A stretch of 29,216 nt of DNA. It comes from CAZTDD01 sp964612675. GTDB taxonomy: Bacteria > Hinthialibacterota > Hinthialibacteria > Hinthialibacterales > JAKPRU01. Shown here one piece after another: positions 16,664 to 22,932 of this stretch (the first letter of the stretch is position 1; each line of letters starts with the position of its first letter). Below the pieces are notes generated by a model. The model ran no database searches, had not been told where the DNA came from, and worked only from the letters and a program-made list of their open reading frames with translations. Made by a program: the position numbers and the translations under genes. The DNA lies in contig CAZTDD010000088.1 of assembly GCA_964612675.1 (NCBI GenBank), positions 1-29,216 of the forward strand. Reading direction: 5' to 3'.

Positions 16664-17119
16664 CTAATTCCATTCCAGCATCCGGTCGTCATACTCGACT
16701 TCAAAACGTAGCTTGTGTTTGGCCTCCTCCTGGGCGAGAGCCAGAAAAGTATTCCTGAGATTCTCATCGTCCGTCGAGTCTGCGAGGTTTGAATACAGCT
16801 TGTAGGCGGATTTCTCGGCCTTCATGGCAACGATTAACGCCTGTTGATAATCCATATCGGGGCTGATTTCATCTTCGACAAGGTAGTCGGCGAGTTTGAG
16901 ATCCAGAACTTTGTCTTTCGCAGGTTCCAGCTGTTTTCCTTCTTTGACTGCCTCGAGTTTTGCTTTGTGACCTTTTTCTTCGTTGGCGAAATCCTGGAAA
17001 ACCTTCTTCATCCACGGCTTGTCGACTCTTCCGGCCAAATCCGTATAAAAAGCGGCGGCTTCTTCCTCTTTCCCAATGGCAAAATCCAGAATCTCATTGA
17101 CCGAACTCAGACTTGTCAT
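16664..17119 (-). CDS. Rubrerythrin-like ferritin-family protein (no rubredoxin domain)
   Basis: This 151-residue protein has the rubrerythrin di-iron pattern: Glu in helix A (KEEEAAAFYTDLA), ExxH in helix B (FANEEKGHKAKL), Glu in helix C (MKAEKSAYKLYSNLA) and ExxH in helix D (AQEEAKHKLRFEVEYDD). No Cys knuckles follow, so it lacks the electron-transfer domain of true rubrerythrin. It is expected to react with peroxide or O2 at a di-iron site. ATG at 17119 is chosen because AGGAGG lies 8 nt upstream and the conserved helix starts soon after; the frame itself extends to 17182. This start lies inside the end of fur, an overlap of 26 nt, which suggests translational coupling with the regulator. 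Confidence 0.88.
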   Translation of the reverse strand: MTSLSSVNEILDFAIGKEEEAAAFYTDLAGRVDKPWMKKVFQDFANEEKGHKAKLEAVKEGKQLEPAKDKVLDLKLADYLVEDEISPDMDYQQALIVAMKAEKSAYKLYSNLADSTDDENLRNTFLALAQEEAKHKLRFEVEYDDRMLEWN

Positions 17120-17564
17120 CCTTCGTTCCTCCTCTAGTGTTCTCTCCCTGAGAATCTCTCGGGGTGGTTTTCTGCGCTCCACACCCCGGACAAATGCCTA
17201 AGAACTCCAGGTGGTAACCCGTGATGTGGTAATCCGTCGATTCCCTGATGGATTTCTCCAGCCGTTCCAACGGTTCAAACGGAACATTTTCCACACGGTC
17301 ACAGTTCTCGCAGCGCACGTGATAGTGATCGTGAAGGTCTGCATCAAAACGCCTTTGGCCCCGGCCCAGCTCAAGAATCCTCACTAGACCATTTGCTGCC
17401 AATACGTCCAGATTCCGATACACCGTTCCTAAGCTGATGTTTGGTAGACGCTTGCGAACAAGTTCATAAACGTCATAGGCAGTCGGATGAAACGAGGTTT
17501 TCTTCAGTTCATCGAGGATCAACTGCCTCTGACGTGTCATCCGAAAACCGCTTTCCAACGTCAA
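17094..17564 (-). CDS. Fur family regulator, probably PerR-like
   Basis: The protein has 156 residues from the chosen start. The N-terminal winged helix shows MTRQRQLILDELKKTSFHPTAYDVYELV and the recognition helix SLGTVYRNLDVLAANGLV. The dimerisation domain has the metal-site segment DADLHDHYHVRCENC and a second CxxC in GICPGCG, giving the four-Cys structural zinc site. No ATG fits: the ribosome site AGGAGG abuts a TTG at 17570 and is 6 nt before a TTG at 17564, so I use 17564; the first ATG (17540) is 30 nt away. The C-terminus runs about 25 residues past the zinc site because the next gene starts inside it. The peroxide-defence genes beside it favour PerR over iron-sensing Fur, but this is inference. 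Confidence 0.9.
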   Translation of the reverse strand: MTLESGFRMTRQRQLILDELKKTSFHPTAYDVYELVRKRLPNISLGTVYRNLDVLAANGLVRILELGRGQRRFDADLHDHYHVRCENCDRVENVPFEPLERLEKSIRESTDYHITGYHLEFLGICPGCGAQKTTPRDSQGENTRGGTKDDKSEFGQ

Positions 17565-17589
17565 TGCCAACCTCCTGCTGACAATGTGC

Positions 17590-17610
17590 CAAGAATAGGA
17601 ATCATTCTTG
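17590..17610 (-). promoter_or_regulatory. Fur/PerR-type operator
   Basis: A perfect palindrome with arms CAAGAAT and ATTCTTG around a 7-bp centre AGGAATC. The layout (7-7-7, with an inner inverted pair) is the same as the classical Fur box read as two overlapping 7-1-7 sites. It starts directly downstream of the predicted -10 and so should cover the transcription start of fur, pointing to autoregulation. Confidence 0.7.
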
Positions 17611-17639
17611 AATCTACGAAACGGGTTTACCCATTACAA
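17611..17639 (-). promoter_or_regulatory. Predicted sigma-70 promoter of the fur operon
   Basis: On the minus strand TTGTAA (17634-17639) and TAGATT (17611-17616) are separated by exactly 17 bp; each matches its consensus in 4 of 6 positions. The Fur-like palindrome lies immediately downstream. Confidence 0.5.
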
Positions 17640-17728
17640 GCTCACTACGCGTAAAAAACCGAGGATTCTCCTAAGGGGTTGAAACGATTGAATTTTATCC
17701 AACAAAAAGAGAGGCGTTCGACGCGATC

Positions 17729-19207
17729 TTATTGAACAATTCGAGGATAGAAACTACATTGACGGGTTAGTGCTTGTCGGTAAATCGCATGTCGCTCTTG
17801 GTCGGGCTCGAAAACTTCTCCGCAACAAGCGGGGATTTCATTGTAATTATCGATCTGACCGGTCGCGTTCAAAACCATCAGCGCGACACCACGACTCGTC
17901 GCTTCCGGCTCAATCGAAAGACAAACCGGACGTCCGAGAACATCCGCTACTATCTGCGTCCAAGTGGGTGAAGAGAGTAAGGCGTTGCCGTTTGCAATCA
18001 GCGAGGTGTCCGCTCCACAGACTGGATTGAGACGCTCCGCTACAATCGCAAGCCGGTACGCGACAGCCTCCATCGACGCACGAAGAATCTCGATAGGCGT
18101 AGTCGCGGCGGTAAGCCCCAGAATCCCGGCGCGGGCATCGCTCGCATAACCTGGACTTCGTTCACCAAACCAAAACGGCAGCACTGTAAGGCCGTGCGAA
18201 TCCGGCACGATACGCTCCAGTTCGGACTCCAGGTTGCTCCGATCGATCTGCAGCGTATTCCACAACCACGCGCAGACATTGCCGCCTTCCGCCAGAGCAC
18301 CGCCAAGAAGACTCACATCGCGGTCTACACGATAACACCACAATCCCGACGGCACCTGCGGAGCGCCTGGCACCGCCACACGCATCGCGGAAGTCGAGCC
18401 GATTGTCACCACCGGCGAATCAGGACCAACACCGCCGCTGCCGATATTCGCAGCCACACCGTCACCCACCGCGAGGAAGAACGGACACTCGGCCAGCGCA
18501 GGCCAGCGTCGCGCATACTCGGCCGACAAGCCGGTCAGACGATCGTCGTAATCGGCCAACAAGGGCAGCTGCTCCGATGAAATCGGTAGTTGAGACAGTA
18601 CCAGCTCATCCCACTCCAGCTCTCGGCGGTTCAAAAGACCGCTCCATGACGCCACCGAATAACTGCACGGGACCTCCTTGGATCCAAACCAACGGCTGTA
18701 ACAGTATCCTCCCAAATCGGACCAGCGCCGAACCCGCCGCCATATCTCCTCGTTGGTTCGTGACAACCACAAAAAACGTGCAGGCATGTACGCCGTGTGC
18801 TGTGGACAGCCCGTTCGCTCGACAATCACATCTTCCTGCTCCTGGATAACAGAGCGCCAGAATCGCAAATCTTCTCGCGATCGTGTATCCGCATAGGTGT
18901 ACACCGGGGTAACCGGCCTCCCCTCCGCATCCAGTCCGACCGCGTTGCCGACGAGTGTATCCATGCCCACGGCGGCAATCCGCTCTGCCCTCCCCGCGGC
19001 CTTACTGAGAACGCCGTCGATTATCCGTTCTACCGATTCGCACACCTCATCCGCATCCAGCGTCGCTTTTCCTTCCGTATCCGTCTCCAGACGGAGATCG
19101 CTGCGACACGAGAGATCGTCTACAGGCCGTGCGTTCGTGTCATAGACCGTGCCTCGGATCGAGGAACTGCCGATATCGATTACCAAGATCCACATTGTGT
19201 CAGACAT
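17729..19207 (-). CDS. FGGY family carbohydrate kinase (gluconokinase-like)
   Basis: The protein has 492 residues, the usual FGGY length. The N-terminal phosphate motif is ILVIDIGSSSIRGTVYD, and the second domain has the adenosine-binding pattern VVTIGSTSAMRVAVPG and LIANGNALLSSPTWTQIVADVLGRPV. The region FFLAVGDGVAANIGSGGVGPDSP resembles gluconokinases of this family more than xylulokinase or glycerol kinase, but the sugar is not certain. It phosphorylates a sugar or sugar acid with ATP in the cytoplasm. ATG at 19207 has AGGTG 8 nt upstream; ATG at 19195 is also possible. It stands alone, 159 nt upstream of the fur operon on the same strand and divergent from the zinc importer operon. Confidence 0.88.
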   Translation of the reverse strand: MSDTMWILVIDIGSSSIRGTVYDTNARPVDDLSCRSDLRLETDTEGKATLDADEVCESVERIIDGVLSKAAGRAERIAAVGMDTLVGNAVGLDAEGRPVTPVYTYADTRSREDLRFWRSVIQEQEDVIVERTGCPQHTAYMPARFLWLSRTNEEIWRRVRRWSDLGGYCYSRWFGSKEVPCSYSVASWSGLLNRRELEWDELVLSQLPISSEQLPLLADYDDRLTGLSAEYARRWPALAECPFFLAVGDGVAANIGSGGVGPDSPVVTIGSTSAMRVAVPGAPQVPSGLWCYRVDRDVSLLGGALAEGGNVCAWLWNTLQIDRSNLESELERIVPDSHGLTVLPFWFGERSPGYASDARAGILGLTAATTPIEILRASMEAVAYRLAIVAERLNPVCGADTSLIANGNALLSSPTWTQIVADVLGRPVCLSIEPEATSRGVALMVLNATGQIDNYNEIPACCGEVFEPDQERHAIYRQALTRQCSFYPRIVQ

Positions 19208-19645
19208 GTGCGACGCACCTATTTCAGTTCGAGAAACTGCCGATCACTCTCGCCTGCGTTCCACAAATACGCTGGAATAGAATACTATAGGCGGTCACTC
19301 GAATTATGAAGCACAGGCGATATCGTAAACGGTGGGCGGTTATCTTCTCTTCTGTTTACTGTTGCTGTTCTGGCCGAGGGAACAAAACGAGCAAAAACTG
19401 GTTTGCTTCTCCACGGCGGTTCTGATTGGTACGCAGCTTTGTCTCTCACACGGCGGCGGAATGTACGTCGGATTTTATCTTGCCTATTTCGTAATGATGA
19501 TGGGACCTCCCTCGCTCACCGAATCTCAATCCGAGTAACTATATTCAGCCCCACAATCCTGCTCACTGTCCCAGACAATCAGGCACCGTTTGACGGCTCG
19601 TAATACTTTGTAACAATACCCGTAGAAACACTCCGGAGGAAGATA
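19208..19645. other. Divergent intergenic region of 438 nt
   Basis: This separates the kinase (minus) from the zinc importer operon (plus). The right end holds the predicted operon promoter. The left part holds an open frame starting with GTG at 19332 (68 codons, two hydrophobic stretches), but it has no ribosome site and I do not count it as a gene. Confidence 0.5.
19590..19617 (+). promoter_or_regulatory. Predicted promoter and possible operator of the zinc importer operon
   Basis: TTGACG (19590-19595) is followed after 16 bp by AACAAT (19612-19617, 4 of 6 consensus matches). The short palindrome TTGTAACAA (19608-19616) overlaps the -10 and could be bound by the small ribbon-helix-helix protein encoded first in the operon. 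The start codon follows 28 nt later. Confidence 0.4.
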
Positions 19646-19900
19646 ATGGCCGGGCCGAAAAAGCAGGAGATCATCACATTCAAAGTGGACGAATCGCTGT
19701 CCGAAGCGATGCGGGGGATACAGAATCGATCGGAGTTTATCCGAGCCGCGATTCTCACCGCACTCGACAGTACCTGCCCACTCTGCAAAGGCAGTGGAAT
19801 CCTCACACCGGAACAGCGGCGGCATTGGGACTCGTTTGCGGCAATCACTCTATCGAGGAGTGTGGAGAATGCCACGCCGTGCATCTTGTCTGCGAAATAG
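19646..19900 (+). CDS. Small ribbon-helix-helix protein with CxxC motif, candidate metal-responsive regulator
   Basis: This 84-residue protein begins with a CopG-like ribbon-helix-helix: the beta strand EIITFKVDESLSEAM, then NRSEFIRAAILTALD. A Cys-rich motif follows, CPLCKGSGILTPEQ, which could bind zinc with the nearby His (RRHWDSF) and the Cys in ATPCILSAK. GGAGGA lies 6 nt before the start. The gene ends 15 nt before the binding-protein gene of a zinc-type ABC importer and is clearly the first gene of that operon. By position and fold I infer a metal-sensing repressor of its own operon, in the way NikR controls nickel uptake, but it lacks a NikR ACT domain. No function is proven. Confidence 0.8.
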   Translation: MAGPKKQEIITFKVDESLSEAMRGIQNRSEFIRAAILTALDSTCPLCKGSGILTPEQRRHWDSFAAITLSRSVENATPCILSAK

Positions 19901-19915
19901 GAACCAAGGAGAACA

Positions 19916-20833
19916 ATGGTTTTGAAGAGGAACAAAATGGACTTTAGAGCCCGACTGCTATCGATACCGTTGTTTCTGGCGGCGATGATCGGCATCGAGT
20001 CGAGTGCCGCTCCCGTGAATGTCTTTGTGAGTATCCCTCCTCACCAATACCTGGTAGAGCGAATCGGAGGAGAGCACGTAAATGTTCATGTGTTGATCGA
20101 CCCCGGAGAGCAACCCAATAGCTTCGAGCCAAGCCCCAGACAGGTTGTCGAACTTGCCGGCGCCCGCGTCTTCTTCAGCGCCGACCTGCCTTTCGAAAAC
20201 CGTCTTCTCGGCAAGATAGAGGACACTCACAAACATCTGAAACTGGTCGATCTAACCCAGGGTATCGATAAGGTCCCCATAACGCGGCACTCCCACCACG
20301 AGGACGAGGCGGAACACAACCATGAAGCACATGGTGACCTGGATCCGCATGTTTGGCTCTCTCCGCCCCTTCTAAAAACGCAAGCCCGCAACATCGCCGA
20401 GACACTGCAAAACATAGATCCTTCAAATAGAGAAACCTATGCAAGGAATCTCCAAAACCTCCTTAACGAGATCGATAAAACACATCGAGACATGAAAGAA
20501 TCTCTCGAACCATTCAGAGGTGAGTCTTTCCATGTGTTTCATCCTGCATTTGGCTATTTCGCGGATGCGTACGGTCTGGAACAACGGCCCGTGGAAATCG
20601 GGGGAAAGACTCCCACTCCGAAGCAACTCCTCGATTTCATCCAAAAAGCGAAACAAGAAGAAGCGAGAATCATCTTTGTGCAACCTCAGTTCGATCGTCG
20701 GGCCGTCGAGACAATCGCAGAGGCCATCGACGGATCGGTGGCAACGATGGACCCCCTGGCGAAGAACGTCCTGGAGAATCTCCGCGAGATGGCTGCGAAG
20801 ATCAAAAATGCATCGAGTGCGTCGAGAGAATAG
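19916..20833 (+). CDS. znuA: Zinc-type ABC transporter substrate-binding protein
   Basis: The protein has 305 residues with an N-terminal signal (hydrophobic stretch about 14-30, cleavage near ESSAA) and belongs to the cluster 9 metal-binding family. The middle has the His-rich metal-loading loop HSHHEDEAEHNHEAHGD typical of ZnuA. Ligand regions are DPHVWLSPP, FHPAFGYFADAYGL and the C-terminal MDPLAKN. At the first usual ligand, where most relatives have PHTYEP or PHTFEP, this protein has PNSFEP, so the His is Asn68. It captures zinc (possibly manganese) outside the membrane. AAGGAG lies 5 nt before the start. The gene follows the small regulator by 15 nt and precedes the ATPase gene after a hairpin. 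Confidence 0.9.
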   Translation: MVLKRNKMDFRARLLSIPLFLAAMIGIESSAAPVNVFVSIPPHQYLVERIGGEHVNVHVLIDPGEQPNSFEPSPRQVVELAGARVFFSADLPFENRLLGKIEDTHKHLKLVDLTQGIDKVPITRHSHHEDEAEHNHEAHGDLDPHVWLSPPLLKTQARNIAETLQNIDPSNRETYARNLQNLLNEIDKTHRDMKESLEPFRGESFHVFHPAFGYFADAYGLEQRPVEIGGKTPTPKQLLDFIQKAKQEEARIIFVQPQFDRRAVETIAEAIDGSVATMDPLAKNVLENLREMAAKIKNASSASRE

Positions 20834-20881
20834 GAATTCTGTTAATAGAAACCGCACGAGTCTAGTACCTTGCTGGTCCAA

Positions 20882-20920
20882 AAGCCCGCTGGTCCAGGAG
20901 TTGGACTCCTGGACCGGCTT
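20882..20920 (+). repeat. Hairpin between the binding-protein and ATPase genes
   Basis: GGTCCAGGAGT (20891-20901) and ACTCCTGGACC (20905-20915) form a perfect 11-bp stem with a 3-nt loop; outer AAGCC and GGCTT can extend it across a bulge. No T-run follows. It may protect the upstream message or lower expression of the downstream genes relative to the binding protein. Confidence 0.65.
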
Positions 20921-20940
20921 CCCGTAGGTGATAGAAAACG

Positions 20941-21708
20941 ATGTCTGTCCAACATGCAATTCGCCTAGAGAATGTCTCCTTTACCTACAACCATACTCAC
21001 GTTTTGGAGAATGTTGATTTAACCGTCTCGGAAGGGGATTTCGCTTGCGTTGTGGGACCGAACGGCGGAGGAAAAACGACGCTCTTCAAAATCATGCTGG
21101 GGCTTCTCGACCCTGACCGGGGCGAAGTCCGTGTACTCGGACAGTCCGTCGAGCGGGCACGAAAACGTGTCGGATATATGCCGCAATACGTTCATCACGA
21201 TCCTCAGTTTCCTATTACTGTCTTAGATATCGTGCTGATGGGCCGTCTCGGCCGAGGCGGACTGTGCGGTTTGTTCGGCTGGTACAAAAAATCGGATCGG
21301 ATCGCCGCATTTCAGGCTCTGGAAGAAGTCGAGATGACCGACAGCGCGAGCCAACTGTTTTCAGAACTCTCGGGCGGCGAACGCCAGCGGGTCCTGATCG
21401 CTCGGGCTCTCAGCTGCCATCCCGATCTACTTCTCCTCGATGAACCGACATCCAATGTCGACGCAGCCACGGAGGCGCGACTGTTTGAAATACTCAAGGA
21501 ACTGAATAAACGAATGACGATTTTGGTGGTCTCCCACGATTTAGGATTTGTCTCGACCGTTGTGGACAAAGTGATTTGTGTGAACCGTAAGGTCTACGTA
21601 CATCCGACAAGTGAAATTACAGGCGAAGTAATCCAGGACCTCTATGGCAGCGACCTGCGTATGGTCCGTCACGACCACCGGCACGAGGGAGAGGGACATA
21701 CCGCATGA
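20941..21708 (+). CDS. znuC: Zinc-type ABC transporter ATP-binding protein
   Basis: This 255-residue ABC ATPase has Walker A GPNGGGKTT, the Q-loop MPQYVHHDPQFP, the signature LSGGERQRVLIARAL, Walker B LLLLDEPTSNVD and the switch His in VVSHDLG. The segment TVLDIVLMGRLG is typical of the metal-uptake (ZnuC/MntB) subfamily, and the C-terminal tail ends in a His-rich stretch (VRHDHRHEGEGH) that may sense or bind metal. It drives import with the permease, whose start codon overlaps its stop as ATGA. The gap before it (107 nt) contains the hairpin noted separately. Confidence 0.95.
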   Translation: MSVQHAIRLENVSFTYNHTHVLENVDLTVSEGDFACVVGPNGGGKTTLFKIMLGLLDPDRGEVRVLGQSVERARKRVGYMPQYVHHDPQFPITVLDIVLMGRLGRGGLCGLFGWYKKSDRIAAFQALEEVEMTDSASQLFSELSGGERQRVLIARALSCHPDLLLLDEPTSNVDAATEARLFEILKELNKRMTILVVSHDLGFVSTVVDKVICVNRKVYVHPTSEITGEVIQDLYGSDLRMVRHDHRHEGEGHTA

Positions 21709-22586
21709 CTGATTTTTTCGCGGCTCTACAGAACCCCGATATCGCGTTTATCCGCTACGCGCTCTTCGCCGGTCTCCTCGCGAGTGTCGCGTTCGGGATT
21801 ATTGGAACCTATGTGGTTGTCCGTCGGATTACCTATATCGCAGGGGCGGTTTCCCATTGTGTGTTGGGAGGAATCGGAATCGGTCTTTATCTGCAGAACG
21901 CTGTAGGGTGGACCTGGTGCGATCCGATGTACGGAGCGGTCGCGGCAGCGCTCCTTGCGGCGATCCTGATCGGACTGGTGAGCCTTCACGCCCGTCAAAG
22001 AGAAGATACCGCCATCGGTGCGCTTTGGGTTGTGGGAATGGCCGTCGGCCTACTGTTCCTGAGCAAAACACCGGGCTACACCGATCCGATGAGTTACCTG
22101 TTCGGCAACATTCTCTTCATTTCCCCAAAAGATCTCTGGTTGATTGGTGTATTGGATGCGGTGATCGTCGCCCTGAGCCTGCTGTTTTATAACAAGCTGA
22201 TTGCCGTATGCTTCGATGAAGAGTATGTGAGGCTGCGCGGTATTTCGGCGAGTTTCTACTATCTGCTTCTGTTGTGTCTGACAGCGCTGACGGTGGTGTT
22301 GCTTGTCCGGGTCGTCGGTATTGTCATGGTCATCGCGCTCCTCACCTTGCCCGCAGCCGTTGCCGGGCACCTCTCACGTTACCTTTGGCATATGATGGCG
22401 CTGGCGATTCTCTTTTGCATGATATTCATCACCGCTGGGCTCGGTGTGAGTTACACCTATAACCTCTCTAGCGGCCCGACAATCATCATCGTCGCATCAA
22501 TCGTCTACTTCCTGATTGTGGTAAAAAGCAGCCTCTCGCACCGATTTTTCAAACACGGTCCCCATATTTCATCCAAAGATGCCTGA
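21705..22586 (+). CDS. znuB: Zinc-type ABC transporter permease
   Basis: This 293-residue membrane protein has about eight hydrophobic segments. It matches the cluster 9 permease family, with the typical N-terminal ALFAGLLASVAFGIIGTYVVVRRITYIAGAVSHCVLGGIGIGLY and the later VRVVGIVMVIALLTLPAAVAG. The start overlaps the ATPase stop by 4 nt (ATGA), showing translational coupling. It forms the channel through which the bound metal enters the cytoplasm. It is the last gene of the operon; a T-run near 22638-22646 has no clear stem before it, so the terminator is not certain. Confidence 0.93.
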   Translation: MTDFFAALQNPDIAFIRYALFAGLLASVAFGIIGTYVVVRRITYIAGAVSHCVLGGIGIGLYLQNAVGWTWCDPMYGAVAAALLAAILIGLVSLHARQREDTAIGALWVVGMAVGLLFLSKTPGYTDPMSYLFGNILFISPKDLWLIGVLDAVIVALSLLFYNKLIAVCFDEEYVRLRGISASFYYLLLLCLTALTVVLLVRVVGIVMVIALLTLPAAVAGHLSRYLWHMMALAILFCMIFITAGLGVSYTYNLSSGPTIIIVASIVYFLIVVKSSLSHRFFKHGPHISSKDA

Positions 22587-22932
22587 TAGAAGCAACCCGC
22601 CCGAGATAAACTCGAACGCTACTGCCGAATTTAGGTTCATCCTTTTTTTTACTCCAGGACTTGTCTTTTCCACGAATCCGTATTACTGATGGTGTCGCAA
22701 AAAGTCAGCGGGATGCGAAAAGTGAGGTGTCAACCCCCTCTGTATCTCCCCTTACTGCAGCCACGCAAGCGTGGCCCGCTTGGGGGAGAATACGCTGCAG
22801 ACACGCTCGTTTCTTTTTCCTCCCCCGAAGATCGGGGGAGGTTAGGAGGGGGTTGAAATCCGTTTTTCCGACTTTTTGCGGCACCATCATTACTAATCAT
22901 GAACACTATTACCAAAGCGAGAGAAGAGACCC
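22587..22932. other. Gene-free stretch of 346 nt, mostly a repeat element
   Basis: It begins with about 100 nt of unassigned sequence including a run of eight T near 22638. The rest is the MITE-like element listed next and a short leader before the glycosidase-like gene. No gene is visible. Confidence 0.55.
22687..22889. mobile_element. MITE-like non-autonomous element with terminal inverted repeats and TTAC flanks
   Basis: The left end TGATGGTGTCGCAAAAAGTC (22687-22706) and the inverse of the right end (22870-22889) agree in 19 of 20 positions. Both ends are flanked by TTAC (22683-22686 and 22890-22893), which fits a 4-bp target-site duplication. The 203-bp interior has no gene but a second inverted pair: CAACCCCCTCTGTATCTCCC from 22731 and GGGGGAGGTTAGGAGGGGGTTG ending at 22855, the latter given here as key ends GGGGGAGG and GGGGGTTG. 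Smaller palindromes (CTGCAG pair, CCACGC/GCGTGG) fill the centre. Confidence 0.7.

Noticed and set aside
19332..19538. Open frame of 68 codons with two hydrophobic stretches before the zinc operon
   Set aside because: It starts with GTG, has no ribosome site, and its end runs on towards the operon promoter; likely accidental.
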